64,000 nt of DNA from Holacanthus passer. Taxonomy: Eukaryota > Chordata > Actinopteri > Pomacanthidae. This document shows positions 1 to 12,640 of this stretch, one piece after another. The position numbers and the translations under genes were made by a program. The stretch's first letter is position 1. Each line of letters opens with the position of its first letter. The stretch covers positions 3,366,501-3,430,500 of the forward strand of contig JAFREQ010000014.1 in NCBI GenBank assembly GCA_025331565.1, in the 5' to 3' direction. The notes under the pieces are model-generated. The model did not search any database, was not told the origin of the DNA, and worked only from the letters and a program-made list of their open reading frames with translations.

Positions 1-607
1 GGCTTTCATCAAAAATAGAACAGGTGTGTATTTTATGTGTAGCAGAGTAGACAGCCATTTCTGGGACACTTCTGAAATGTGCAGCCATGTGTCTGATGGA
101 ATCACAATCATTATCTCAAATGGCCACGATCAGCTCCCACCAACACGTCGTAGCTGTAACTCAATGCAGCTGTGCCCAGTGCAAAAACAAAAACATTATT
201 ATCAGAGTTTATTAATTAATCATTTATTAATATTAGTATCAAAGTCACTCCCTGCCACACCTTATTAGACACTCCCAGAAAGTTATAACTCCATCCTTTA
301 GGATCATCAGTCCCTTTACCATGAAAACCACCGCAGGGTGCAGAGCAAAGTGACAACCTGTTTGACATTAAAAAATGGATGTTTTACACTTTTAACCATA
401 TTTTATTTTGTTAACATTTCATAGATTAATTTGAGTGTTTATTGAATAGTTTTGTACTACTTGAGGACTGCCTAAATGCCAAGATCGTGGGTTCATTTAG
501 TGATGTAAGAGAGAAAAATGACCTCATTCACTTTATTAATTTAATCCTTTGTTTTTTTCCACTTGAGTTCTTTTTTGTAATATTATATTCATTTTTGATA
601 AAGCTTT
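1..607. other. Intergenic DNA, nothing recognised
   Basis: AT-rich sequence with only short open frames on both strands. I see no splice-supported coding segment, RNA gene or clear repeat. Confidence 0.4.
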
Positions 608-655
608 GTTTAGATAGATAGATGTACTTTATTTGTCCCAAACTGGAAAATTCCT
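608..655 (-). repeat. LINE 3'-tail-like fragment
   Basis: A short GATA run is followed by a tract reading TTTATTTGTCCC and then GGAAAATTCC. The same order (GATA/AAGATA run, TTTATT-x-GTCCC, GGGGAAATTC) occurs at 3.39, 46.97, 54.84 and 63.32 kb and, reversed, at 49.36 kb. At 3.39 kb it forms the 3' end of a recognisable reverse-transcriptase remnant, so I read all of them as 3' tails of one non-LTR retrotransposon family. The body of the element is not visible next to this copy. Confidence 0.45.
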
Positions 656-659
656 TCAT

Positions 660-1230
660 CCTGAGTTTAAATGTGCGCCCAAGACCAGATGTTGTGTCAG
701 CCAACGCCAGGAACATCACTGTAGTTTCTTCAACTACTGTCACATTCCTGCAGTCACTTACTCCCTTTCCAGTGTTTTGCCATTCATCCCGCCTCTGCCT
801 CACCTACCTGCCAGTCACTCCCACCTCATTTGCTCATCTGTGCTCTTACGTGCAACCAATCACAATCAAAGACAGTATTTAAACCACACCGGACCATTCC
901 CTCTCCGGCGTATTTTCACGGACTGGCTCTCTGATACCGACCCTGCCTGTTTTGTACTCAGCTGGTTCGTGAAAAAATCGACTCTATCTGTCCCCGGTTA
1001 CCTGCCTCAGTGTCCCTGTGTGTTTGCACGTCCTCGTCTCTAATGTCTTCTGCTGTCTGCTCCCTGTCGGATTGTTTATTATCTTGGAGTGTTTCCTGGC
1101 TTTTGGACTTGTTCCCTGTCTCCTCTCTGCTCCACACCGGTACGTTGAACCGTTTAGTGAGTGTGTGTGACTATCGCGCACACGCGTTGCCGGTACCGGC
1201 TTACCGGGGTTGAAACCCGACTCCATTGTG
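660..1230 (+). repeat. GC-richer block resembling an LTR or other retroelement remnant
   Basis: This block is richer in GC than its surroundings, pyrimidine-rich, and contains a CCAATCAC box (about 855) followed by TATTTAAAC (about 878). Many fish LTRs show this CCAAT/TATA arrangement ahead of a pyrimidine-rich leader. I find no target-site duplication, no matching second LTR and no polyprotein frame, so the assignment is weak. It could equally be a promoter of an unrecognised transcript. The open frames crossing it (633-1043 and others) lack any recognisable domain. Confidence 0.25.
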
Positions 1231-2268
1231 TAGTTGACCTTTGCCTGAAAGATTTCAAAACTGTGATTATAACCACCTGTACTACATGTAATAGCGTAGT
1301 TTAAGACAGACTCAAGACTTACCTATGTTATTCGGTTACAACTACATGATTCTTACAATTCTTGCAATGATCGACATCTTTAGTTTTTCTGGGATGTACG
1401 CCCTACCAAATTTTCACATTGTTATTCAATAGGAAAAATATGGCTGTCAGTATTGCCAAAGCTAGTTTTTACCCCTAATCCATGACTGACTTCTAGGGGT
1501 GGGAGTAGTGGGTGAGACTGGGCCAATGGGGGGAGGGGGGTGGTTCATCCGCTTTTGTCTGTCTGAGGATAAAGGCTGAGAGTTCCCTGTAAAATGATCA
1601 CATATACGTCTTTAGCTTGTGGCAGACCATTTTTTTTGTCATGTATACATTAAGGCAGAGCTAAATACTAACAAAAGGCCACTTGAGACGCGCTGCTGCA
1701 GTGTCTCCTCCTCTTCCTCCTCAATGTATAGAAAACGTGAATGAAATCTCGCGTTGTCCTTTTTTTTTGCCGCGAACGTCCCCAGTGCACAACTTTCACT
1801 GCTACAGAAACTTTAACATTATATCGTGCTACTGTACTTGCAGGACAGATAAATGCAGTGCACCACAAGTGATTTCTCTAATCAGGGTTTGTCATAAACA
1901 TTTCACACGCCATGCATCGTGCAGCTTCATGTTACAGCCTGGTTTCACATGAGGAAGGTGATCTTTGTTTTAACGATTAAAGGAAGTGGCTGGAAGTGAC
2001 ACATTCAAACAATCGCTGATTGCAGCTGATTATCATGCTGAACTGAAGTCACTACATTCATTATTATGAAGTCAAACCTTCCTGAGCGGCTGATTTCACC
2101 GTGTGTTTGTATGAGCCGGTCTTTGTGTTGTGAGTCTGCAGCAGGTTGGATTCACAACAGACCAGGACAATAAAAACCAACATGGTCATCTCCAAACATC
2201 TTTTACAAGAGAGTCTCGGTAGATTAGAAGCAGCTGGTTTTGCACATATATAACCATTAGTAACTCAC

Positions 2269-2430
2269 CCCTGATCGACCCTTGTTGGTGCAGATGTCCT
2301 GTGGTACATTCTCCGGGAGCAGACCGGCCCATGTGACGTCCACGTTATCCGTGGATGGGCTATTGGACGACTGGTGTTGGAGGCTGGTCCATAGACTATT
2401 AAACAGGGCTGGTCCCCGAAGTGGAACTGC
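2269..2430 (-). other. Candidate exon of an unrecognised transcript
   Basis: On the minus strand one frame stays open for about 55 codons and runs into a consensus donor (GGG then GTGAGTTAC; donor GT at 2268-2267). The predicted peptide has unbiased coding-like composition and contains VDVTWAGLLPENVPQDI. The region just upstream on that strand (2.64-3.02 kb) has several CGTTA-type CpGs and looks like a fish promoter region. I recognise no family, find no in-frame ATG in the open stretch, and cannot locate the next exon, which may lie outside the window. It may be a chance open frame. Confidence 0.22.
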
Positions 2431-3389
2431 TAACACTTAATGTTGCAAAATGATAATCCCGATCCGTGTTAAAATGTTGCTCCATAATTAGTCCAATATA
2501 ATATTTTCTGTTACACGATAAATATGGCCGCTAGTGCACAAATCCAACCAACACTGTTTTTAGTTTATGTCTGAACCACTGTATGCAGGCTAACATTTAC
2601 CATCCTGTCAAAATTAGCACAGGTTGATCAGTAATTTGACCAATTTAATGCTAAAATAACAAATCACCTACTTTGAGGTGATCGACAAATATGCTAACGT
2701 AGCCCAGCTAGTTGTAGCTATATCGTTAGCTATAACAATGCATTATAAGCCTGTATAGGCTAACAGCTAACACCATGACATGTCCAAAGTTAATATCCTA
2801 TGTTAACGTTACCATACGTTAGGTGTGTTAAACATAGATAAAATTAAAAACGGAGTCTGTTCTCATTTCAGTTTCATCTATACTACAGCTACAATAAGGT
2901 CAAATGTTATCTGCTAGCTTATACATCCCGAGAGCTTTGGTTCGTTTTCGTTACACTAGCTAGCTAACGTAATGACCAATGTGGTATCGACGGTAGTCGT
3001 TTTAGTATCAGGTTTGTTTCTTATAGCATTTCTGCATTATGTTCCATTGTAACACTGTAATGGCCGTAGATATACAGTATTATGGCGTTGTGACAGGCCA
3101 CAACAATAAGAAGTGTTTTTCAGAATTCAGCGAGATTGTATTACGGTGAAACTTACAAGGTTTATGTCTAACTACCCATCAAATCAAACTATACATAAGG
3201 ACGCTAAATATTTTGGCCCTTTGTGAAATAAACTACCACTGTAATGAAGCCATTATAGCACCTGCACCACTTGTGACTTGAATTAAACAAATAGTTTCAA
3301 CAATATCAAAATTTTAGCCAGGGTGTTTTATTATTGGGTATTGGCCTCATATTTGGATTGACATTTAAAACCAAAACACAGGCACAAAG

Positions 3390-4110
3390 ATAAGATAAAA
3401 TGAGATAAACTTTTATTCGTCCCACAGTGGGGAAATTCACAATGGACAGCAGCAACAGTGATAGAAGCAGTTAAATAGTTAAAAAGAACAATTTAAAAGG
3501 CTAACAGAAGATATTAACAAATTTACATGAGAAGAAAAAACAATTTGCATGACACTTATATACAATTTACACATAGTCTGAAATATATGTCCAATATATA
3601 CGCTATTGGCTTGAATTGCGAATAAGAATTGAAGCTTGCATATTGGATTAACAATGAAATACTAAATACAAAATATTGCGCATTGAATTGAATGAAGTAT
3701 TGCAGATTTTAAAAAGTATTGCACAGATGTACAGCGGTGTATAGTCTATTGGGAGCAGTGCTGGTTGTAGAGTCTGACAGCTGCAGGAAGAAAAGACCTG
3801 TAGTATTGGTCCTTCACACACTTCGGGTGAAGCAGTCTATCGCTGAAGGAGCTCTCCAGTGCTGTTAAAGTGTCCTGCAGGGGGTGGGAGTCATTGTCCA
3901 ACATGGATGACGGCTGAGCCATCATCCTCCTCTCTCCCACCACATCCACTGGTCAAGGGGGCAACCCAGTGCAGAGCTGTCCTTCTTGATCAGTTTATCC
4001 AGCCTCTTCCTGTCCGTAGCCAAAATGGTGCTGTCCCAGCAGACTACTCCATGGAAAATGGCTGATGCCACAACAGAGTTGTAGAAGGTCTACACTAGGT
4101 AGAAGAGGAA
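3390..4110 (-). mobile_element. 3'-terminal remnant of a non-LTR retrotransposon (LINE)
   Basis: Reading the minus strand from about 4.11 kb toward 3.39 kb gives a degraded C-terminal part of a LINE reverse-transcriptase protein. It opens with FYNSVVASAIFHGVVCW, continues with a K/R-rich DRKRLDKLIKK segment and a CPLD motif, and ends near RSFLPAAVRLYNQHCS. This is the usual thumb/C-terminal pattern of L2/CR1/Rex-like fish elements. At least one frame break lies near 3.95 kb, and the 3' end is an untranslated tail ending in AAGATAAGATA at 3390-3400. The endonuclease and catalytic RT domains are absent, so this is a 5'-truncated dead copy. The exact clade cannot be settled by eye. Confidence 0.7.
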
Positions 4111-5590
4111 AGTTGCTACAGATTAAGGAATTTCACCTGTAGGTATTTCCTACACACCTGGACACAAAATGAGCCAATGAGTGAGTGGGACAGGAGGTCT
4201 GAATATAAATATATTCTGCCACTAGTTGAAGTGAGAAGTACAGTAAAGTCTTATTTTGGTTTTGATATTATTTGGGATAGAAACCTGGTTATTCATATCC
4301 TGCATACAGCATCCAGGTCTTTCCTCCACATCTCTCTGGACCAATAGAGAAGAAACCTAGATATGGTAGGCAGCATTCTCCACCTAGCCTCTCCATGTTT
4401 GTCAAAACCAGGATAAGCTGTTAACATTTGCAACACAGAATCAGGATACTCCAAAAACCCGATCATCAGGATCCTAGTAGACAGACTGGTGGAGCTGGAT
4501 ACACATGACTCCTGCCAATTAGCATGAGAGGCCTTTTCCACACTGAGTAAATGGACCAAACAGTCCTGGTTCATCCCATGTAATAAAGTTTAAACATCAC
4601 TCATTAATAAAAACCTATGCCTACTACACAACCATATCCTTCTGAGGCTAATGTGTTGCTAATACAATATTCTAAACAACTTAGTTTATTGTGTATTGTA
4701 TGTTTATGTTTTATATCAGTTAGTTTACTATATCAATTACTGTGGTGTACATCCTATAAGGACTCAATCTTGTTCTCTCACTGAGGACACTTTGTCTCTT
4801 CCTGCATGAAGCACAACATTCCTTGTTACTGTAATAAAATCCCTTTGGTCCAATGTACTTGTGTGTGTATGTGTGTGTAGTATTTCATTTTTCTGATTTG
4901 TTATCCCCAGCATGTTGTCCAATACTGTTTTTACAGTTTCACAATTGCTTCCAGTAAATACCTCAAAGGCCAACTGCTGTCTTCAGTCTTTATCAGAAGT
5001 GTGTTTTCATAGTGAGGGAAGAAGAATTTTTAGCTATCAAAATCAGAAAGCTTTTCCTCTTTTGGATTCTTACATACAGACATTAAATACATTATAACTG
5101 AGTCTACAGAAAAGCGTGGTGAATTTAATTAATGGGAATCTCCTCCTCGCTTCAGAGGTTACAGCATGAGCACAGAGAAAGGTACTGTTAATGTAGTTTC
5201 TTATTTAAATCAGTGACAAATTGTCCTAAAATTTACATAAGTAAAATAATGTATAACCATCAAGGTTCAAAGCAACATTTTGTGCCGTGGAACTTGGTTT
5301 GCATGACTAGAATGAGTTATGGCATTTTTCTGTTATACATACACTATAGAGAGGATGATACTGAGTCAGAGGAGGTCCAGAGGTTGATGTGTGTGTCTGA
5401 ATTTATGTTCAAGCTCAGTCTCAGAGTAAATGTAAGTGAATGTTTGAGGTGTGACCACAAAAGGCTGAACCCTGATGACTGTGTGTCCACTGGGAAGCTG
5501 ACGTTCATGGTGAAGTATTTATGGACTGATACAGCCCTTGATGTGAAAATGTTCCTACAGTGTGAAACATTGCTTTAATACCAAAAACAA
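4110..5590. other. Intergenic DNA without a recognised gene
   Basis: Two open frames (minus 4293-4574, 93 codons; plus 5213-5578, 121 codons) stand out by length, but neither has a domain, splice context or family resemblance I know. A short GT-rich microsatellite lies at 4859-4879. Confidence 0.35.
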
Positions 5591-5775
5591 CAAATTGTCC
5601 CTTCTTTTTATTATGTCATTATGAAGATGACTCTGGGCCTTTTTAGCACCATCTGGTGAGGAGGTCTACTCCAGTAGTAGCCCACAGCAGGGTCATAGGG
5701 GTCAGGGTAGGTTTTGTTTGACTGTCTCCGCGCCGGCCCATCCTCCCAAAGGGCAGCATCTTTGAAGTGGAGCCA
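5587..5775 (-). other. Coding-like segment, possible terminal exon of an unknown gene
   Basis: On the minus strand an open frame of about 55 codons ends in TAA. It contains KTYPDPYDPAVGYYW followed by SRPPHQMVLKRP, a composition typical of a short cytoplasmic tail rather than of random AT-rich fish DNA. A possible 3' splice site (ending TTCAAAG) lies near 5765. The DNA here is also locally GC-rich, unlike the flanks. I cannot name the protein. Alternatives are a decayed exon or a chance frame in a conserved noncoding element. Confidence 0.25.
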
Positions 5776-6764
5776 GAGAATGAAGATGTTGGATGTTCAC
5801 TTTTCTTCATGTGCATGCTGTTCTGTGATTGTTTAATTGTGGAGAGTGTGTGAATGTATGTGTGCTCTGTAAAAAAGGTAAAACATCTAAAAGGAAAAGG
5901 CTATTGACTGACTCTTGTATAAATGAGTATCATTTTGCTGTTCGAGATGCTGAAGCTGTGGCTTTTTACAGAACAATTAATCTACTCAGCCATCTGGCTA
6001 TACAGTCTGCAGTTTTGTGTATGAATGTCAACGTATGTTTTATAAGGCTTGCAATATTCTATATCATCTCATTGCTAGCAAATCTCATGAATAAGTTGAC
6101 CAAAGCGAATAATAAATTGATCCCTCGAACAATTAATGTCTGTGAATCCAGTGCATGCTTAGCTTATTTCTCTTTGCCATAGACATCCATTTTTATCAGT
6201 GAGCCACACTGTTGCTCTGGGTGATATATTCCTTGATTACTATGAAAATTGGCGCTGTAGTTTATTGTCAGTCAGCAGTACATGTGTATGAGGTTATGTT
6301 CACACAGACAATAGCACTGTGTGAAAAATATCTCAGCCCCCTCATTCATCTGAATGGAGTCTGTGCAGTGACACAGCAGCGGTGCCAATACAAAGGAGTC
6401 TGGGAAAATAAATAAATAAAAACACAGTGTCTATGTCCACAAAGGTGCTGCGTTCAATTAAATACCTGCAAATGCATATTCATAATAGATAATGCTTTCA
6501 AAAGAGAAGGCTGTGTTTCTGCCATTTATGCCTCGATTATCATGATAAGAACTGTAAAGTCCTTCCTAATAATCTAAACTGCTACGTAGGAGTTTTGACA
6601 CTGAGAAGCCTCCAAACTCATGGATCAGCCAACACACACTTTGCATTTCATATATGCAGAACTCTTTTCAATGGTCATTAAATCTGGCACTGAAAACAGT
6701 CCCAACTAATACAATGTCTAATCTTGTTAGAGTAATGTTAGCTAGTTGGTAATAACATATTTAT

Positions 6765-7130
6765 TTGGCCACTTGAGGGAAGCAGAGACAAGCTGTCAAC
6801 ACAACACTGACATATCACCACCTTTTAAGTTGATGAGGTGAATAAAGAGCTACTTATTTAGACATCTGTCAGACATGGAGCAACATTATCATCCATTTAT
6901 TTCTGCTCACCTGACATATGCAAGTTCAGTATTCACTCGTTTTTAGCTCTTTTAACATCTACTAACATCTGAGGAAAATATTGGGTTTTTAGCTGCTAAA
7001 TACTCATCAGCTCAGCTCATCACTAAGTTAGTAAGTAGTAAGTAGACTTATCAGAGATTTATTACTGAAAACAGCTGCCTGCTGGAAACAAAACAAAAGT
7101 CAGAGAGTACTGAGAGAAGAACATGAACAT
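6765..7130 (+). repeat. Interspersed repeat family A, copy 1 (diverged)
   Basis: Shares in order with 9125-9650 the segments TTGGCCACTTG, TTTAAGTTGAT, CTGCTTATTTA-type, GGAGGAAAGTTATC-type, ATTCACTC-TTTTAGCTCT and, near 7070, CAGCTGCCTGCTGGA, which matches the copy at 36.8-37.2 kb. No protein is encoded. It is probably a nonautonomous element of unknown class. Confidence 0.5.
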
Positions 7131-7379
7131 ATGGTTGGTTTTGGTCATTAATGTGATTTGTTGACTGTAAGAAAAGTATAGAATAACACCAACCGTATGC
7201 TTTTGTACAATGAGAAAGATAATTCTGAGAGTAGGATTTAATAAGAGACAATAATAATAAGCGATGATAATAATAAGAGTTGGATTTAAAAGGCAAAAAG
7301 TAGAAACTATGAGAGGTTTAAAAACAGTAACTTAATGAAACCCCTGCTGTTATGCACATAAAATAACAATACTAGCAGA

Positions 7380-7690
7380 AAGCTAGGGATAAGGCTTAGA
7401 GGACGAAGACTGACAATCAAATGCGTCACACAGCTGTGGTAAAGTGGATGTCAGTGCAGTCATGGGGGGCCACTATAAGCATGTCACAGCCAATCAGGAA
7501 GGTGAAATAAGTGCTGTAAAGTGTTTGGGCAGCAGGGAGCGTTTGTGTCTCTCCACAGCGAGCCCATTATAGCCGTCGAGAACAAGTAGTATTGGCATGA
7601 TGGAGGTCACAAACACAGGTGGCACTGATCAGATCAGAGGGAGGGAATGATCAAGTAGCCACATGCAAATCAGCTTTTTGTGAATGGATC
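7380..7690. other. Locally complex noncoding block
   Basis: Less AT-rich than its flanks, with no repeat similarity noticed and no coding frame. It contains AGCCAATCAGG (about 7488) and GATCAGATCAGAGGG (about 7627). It could be a conserved noncoding element upstream of nol4l, but conservation cannot be judged from one sequence. Confidence 0.2.
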
Positions 7691-9124
7691 AGGTAATGAC
7701 CATGTCTGCTGATGATAGCAGTTGGTTTTCTTACAATTTGTACTTGTTTATGACTCGACTGGAATTTGCTGCCCCTTAACTCTCCCAGTCCTGCCAGTTT
7801 ACTGAGCAGATGTTGTGTCAAAGATAAAGCTTTAGTTATGAGCCATGGTTAGGTCACTGGGGTCACATATACAATCTGCCTTTGTGTAGAGGAAACGGGC
7901 TTCCTCTGGGCCCCTCGAAGCCTCTCAGACCACAGAGGGTTGGGCTAACAGACATGCAACTTTGCTGAGATAGATAGCATTAAGTCTTACACACATGTAC
8001 TTGTGTCACATTTTTAAACTATTTCAATCAAAGCAATCTCCATGGTAATTTGTTCACAAAAGACAGCACATTTTGTGACATATATTACCTTTGATAAAAC
8101 ATGGACAAAGGTTTCTAATTCAGCTCCGAGGAAATGGCTGTACTGAAAGATCATAAGGTACACAGTATGAATGTACACAAATGGCTGTCATTTCACTTTA
8201 TTGCCAACGATTTTCCAAAGAAATACTGATAGCAATATTTATGCTAATTTATAATATTTGATGCCTTCTAGGAATCCACTGATGCCAGTATGGTATGAAA
8301 AGTCACTTGCTTGAGTCATCCCAGGCAATAAATCAGAGCGATCATTCAGTCACCTTTAATATTTTTCAGGTACATTGTTGAGAGCTGTTACTGTTTCTTG
8401 TTGGTACATTCAAGCTGACATGTGAGAGTTGGCTGCTTAAAAGCTTCATTTTTGGAAACACTTGAGGAAATAATAAGTCAATATGGATACACGGAAAAAG
8501 ATTAACTTAACGGTTAAGTGTTACCAAAAACTCTTGTAAAGTTGTTTGGCAAAAATTACGTTCAAAGTAGTCCCTGTTTTCAGTTTCATTACCATTTGAA
8601 ATTGTTGATTTTCAAACTACATTGGCAGAAACTACAAGTGATGGCTGCCTGGAGAGTATATATTATAGTAATAAGTATAAGTATAGATTATTTGTGTTTA
8701 ATGGTCTAACACAGGGTTTTTTTAAAAGTCTGAGACTGTGGGCCTATCCTCAGACAAAGCTTGGAAAAAGGCACCTCTCACGCCCTATTTGTTTACTTGC
8801 TTAGTTTTGGGATCATGATTATGTTATTTGATCCCACAGACACTCAACAGTTGAGCCAAGACAGCCCAATATTGCTGTTTGACATAACTTCTGACTACAC
8901 AAAATACATAAAAGAGGTCTGTCCTAAGGCATTTATTAGTTTCTGACTCTGCAAAAAACAGAAAAAATTCCCAGAAACTACTGTATAGCTAAATTATCTC
9001 TTTAATGAAATCACATGTTTAGGTAATTCTACGTGATCTCCTTTTGATAACTAATGTTGTAAGTAATCTAATATTTTGTCACTTCCATTCACTGAGTCTT
9101 TCCTGAAACTGTTTGTGGAGGCCT

Positions 9125-9650
9125 GTCTCCCACTTTTGGCCACTTGGAGAAACAGAAACGGTGAACAAAACACTGGTACATCATTACCATTTAAGTTGAT
9201 ATGGTGAGCAATCAGCTGCTTATTTATACATCCAGCAGTTATGGAGGAAAGTTATCCTTAATTATGAGTTGTGTTTCTTTCCAGCTGATGAACTGAAGTC
9301 AAATATTCACTCTCTTTTAGCTCTGTTTTTGGTCTCTACATCCTCCTTTAATCTGTGGACTTCCAGTGGTCCCAACACTCCTTAAAGAAATATATGTCTC
9401 TAAATGCACTAAATGCTCCTCTATGCTCATCAGTTAGTGTCTACCTGTGTCTGTTTGATACTGAGCAGATATCATACAGTATGTCTTATAGCTGGGCCAA
9501 AAACGACACTATGAGAGTCGTGAGGGTGAACCAGTGAACAGTAAAGTTGAAGTTGAACAGCTGAACAATGAGCTGAACCTCATAAAGCCAAGAGGAGCTG
9601 CAGATTAAGGTGATAATTCTCTATAGGTTCCTCACTACAAGGGGCCCCTT
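9125..9650 (+). repeat. Interspersed repeat family A, copy 2
   Basis: The most complete plus-oriented copy. It starts near TTTTGGCCACTTGG and runs through ATTCACTCTCTTTTAGCTC to ACACTATGAGAG, CAATGAGCTGAA and AGAGGAGCTGCAGATT before ending around CACTACAAGG. The same segments occur in reversed order and complement at 36.82-37.24 kb. No terminal inverted repeats or coding capacity were found. Confidence 0.6.
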
Positions 9651-9718
9651 TCACATTATCACAGTGTCATTTGCTAGATTGTTATTGCAAAAGTATTGAT
9701 CAAAGCCACTTTAATATC

Positions 9719-9739
9719 AGCACACACACACACACACAA
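9719..9739. repeat. (CA)n microsatellite
   Basis: About ten CA units. Confidence 0.9.
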
Positions 9740-9829
9740 GCTCAGTTCAATGGCTGCACTCCGGCTTGTTTCTGCTCTCCTTGTAATGTGTGCTCTTTTA
9801 CACCCCCTCATGGATTTACAAAGAAAATG

Positions 9830-10300
9830 ATGGTTGAAGAAGGGCGGAGGCTGCCTCTCCAGTTCACACTGACACTAATCCAGTGTCTGTGCGGTGCACG
9901 TTGGGAGGGAACGAGCTGCTCACACTTTGGAGCAGAGGGGTCTGCGGTGAACTTCAGCTGTGGCCCTTATCTCCCTGTCATTGTCCCTCCCTTCCTCTCT
10001 CTGCTACCCCTCTCCTCATGATTAACCGGACTCATCGCCCTCTACGGTCCGTCGTTTCCTGTTACTTAGTTACCAGTTGCCATGATTTGCCTGGGCCGCT
10101 TGTGTTTCCATGGCGACTGTGCCCATTATGTCGTCTCCTGGCTGCCTCTTGGCTGCAAGGTCCCGATGGCCTGCAGCCACCCTGGGCCCTGACCCACAGC
10201 TCCCTGCCTTCCCGCCTCATGGTCCCATAAGGCTGTCGGTGTGTGCTCACGTTGCACTGCAGCCCGTCACCATGCCAGACTGGTAAATTCAACTTCTGGC
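9830..10300. other. GC-rich noncoding block with an X-box-like motif
   Basis: A strongly GC-enriched island of about 470 bp in AT-rich flanks. It has no credible spliced coding frame, although frames of about 115 codons cross it in three registers. It contains GTTTCCATGGCGAC at 10104-10117, an imperfect palindrome matching the RFX X-box pattern. It is a candidate distal regulatory element upstream of nol4l. Confidence 0.3.
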
Positions 10301-12014
10301 TGGTCGGTGTTGTGGCTGACGGAGCAGACAAAGAGAGAGTTGATTTAATAGACACTAAATATGCAGTCAGCACGCTCCCTGTTGCCTTTACACAGCCACA
10401 TCCCATCACACATCAACACAACATCTGTATGAAGAGAACACTGTCAGATTTTTCTGAAAGAGAAAGTTCAGCCAAATCACAAAAACAAACGACATAACTC
10501 CACCTTTGCCAAGAGAATCAATCACCTGCCACCAATAGATTTTTATGATTACTTATGTATTAAGTCTCATGAAACTTTCTTTCATCTTTATAAGAATCAC
10601 CAAAAGGAATTTCATTTCTTTATTGAAAATCTAACTGGGTCTATGATGGATTCTTGTAAAGGTTTGGGACTCCACTGCACCACATATATCCCATGTGCTT
10701 GATTTGGCCTGTTACGAATTCAATTTAAGCCCTTAAATGTACCCCTGCCTGTCAATGTCATGCAATCAAGGGTTCTGTTTAAAAAATACAGTACATGTTT
10801 GGTTGAATGATTATTACAATTTAATGTTCTCAATAAAAATTGCATACATTTGCGACAGTCAGATTGCAAGAAAATACAATTACAGTACAATTTTAAAAAA
10901 GCAAAAAATCCAAATGTAGAGATAAATTCCAAATTTAGAGATCATTAATTTAATTTGATCTCCAGAACACGCCACTTGATCATCACGTTTAGAGAGAACA
11001 TTTGTCATTTACAGGCTAACATGTATGACTGTATTGTTCTATAATTGTACTGCATATATGCTGTATGTATGGATCGCACAGACTTGTATGAGTGGTAAGT
11101 GCATGCGGAATTCTTACCTAAACTGGGATTGAGCCAGAAAAATAGTTCCATCACATTACAATGGCTGTGATTTTTATTTGTAAAATCCATTTTGATCTCT
11201 TCTGTTGAATTTATTTCCCATACATTAATATTGAATTGTTTTCTAATGAATAGATGTTCTCAATGCAAACTATCAAGATTTGTGGATATACCCCGAGGAA
11301 CAAGGACAATGTGGAAAGACACATCACTGTTTAGTCTTTAAAATGTAATTTTTCCAATGCTAAAAGTACGAAAAAATTACAAAAATTAAATAATAATTTG
11401 TTTCACTTTGATTGTATCTCAAGCAATGATTTTCATGACTAGATACAAGTAGTGGTAAATTGGAAAATATGTTTTCGATGCAATTTGGGTGAACTGACCC
11501 CATCTACAAGGAGACCTATTATAACATTAATAAATGTGAGAATATTTCAATCAAAGATGCAAATAATTGGAACAGAAAGGTGATTTACTGATGTGTGGTC
11601 TTGTGTGGGACAAGGAGGTGCAGTTTTCAACTCCACCATCAGGAGGCAGTAGTCATCAAATTGTCACTCAGACTTTATCAGTCTCAGAGATCAACACAGG
11701 CCTGAACAGGGTATACTTGTCAGCCTAACTGAGTCTGATTCACCGTCACTCCCCCTCACAGTGTGTCTGCCTCTCATACTCTTATTCAGTCTAGCACTCA
11801 CAGCTTTGGGTCACTGTCTCTCTCTCTCTGTTTACTCTCTATGTCCCCCCGTAAGCTCTGCTGAGGTTGTCGAACCCTCCTGGAAGACAGATTTTGTTTG
11901 TTTACGCTACAACTACACGAGAATACTCTTCACAGCGTTATCTGCAGACATCCTCTTTGTTAGCAGTGTAAATATCCCTGAGGAAAAAAGACTCACAGAT
12001 ACCATCAGTGCTGG

Positions 12015-12640
12015 AATTTAAAGTACATGTACACTATTGTTGTTCTTAAATACAGTTTTGATGTACTTTACTTGAATATATACATGTTATGCTACTTTTC
12101 TAAACTTCTCTAAAATATTGTGCTTCTAACTCTGCTACATTTATTTGACAACTGTATGTACTTTGCAGATTAAGATGCTACATGCAAAACGATTGATTCC
12201 AAAAATTTGTTTATCCATAACCAGATGCAACATAAAATGCAGCTTTCTCAACAGCTTAATTTTTAGTGATTGGTTGTTTCTTGCCAAAATGCAGCTTGGG
12301 AAACGTAGTTATCTACTCCCCTGAAATGTTTACATACACAGATGTGTACCTTACCTTACTGACTTACTTATGTACCTAATTAGGAGAGTTTCCTGCTGAT
12401 CCAAGCTTTAGAAATGCTCCAACAGTGAGTCTCCTAACATTGTCTATGGGAAAATGAATGAGACTTCTACTTCTTGAACAAATGATTGATACATCTTTAG
12501 ACTTTAGAAAGTTGCCTCCTGAGCCAAAGAAGTCATTATACAACTTTTTTTCTTAGTCTGAGCAGCACTATCATGACTATTAAAATCATTTGATTGTCCC
12601 TTTAAGTAAAGGATCTGAATACTTCTTCCACCACTGGAAA
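12015..12640. repeat. Fragments of the 'AGTACTT' interspersed repeat family B
   Basis: Two fragments (about 12.02-12.18 kb and 12.58-12.64 kb) show AGTACTT/TACTTGA-rich sequence and the terminal TACTTCTTCCACCACTGG seen in better copies at 13.96-14.10 and 53.0-53.66 kb. This family is very common in percomorph genomes. It encodes nothing visible. Confidence 0.45.

Noticed and set aside
3746..3949. 67-codon minus-strand frame as a stand-alone gene
   Set aside because: It is the C-terminal fragment of a degraded LINE reverse-transcriptase protein.
4293..4574. 93-codon minus-strand frame with tryptophan-rich end
   Set aside because: Looks protein-like but has no family, splice or start context; possibly a decayed repeat, so not called as a gene.
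5213..5578. 121-codon plus-strand frame
   Set aside because: Cysteine- and leucine-rich but no recognisable motif; length is compatible with chance in AT-rich DNA.
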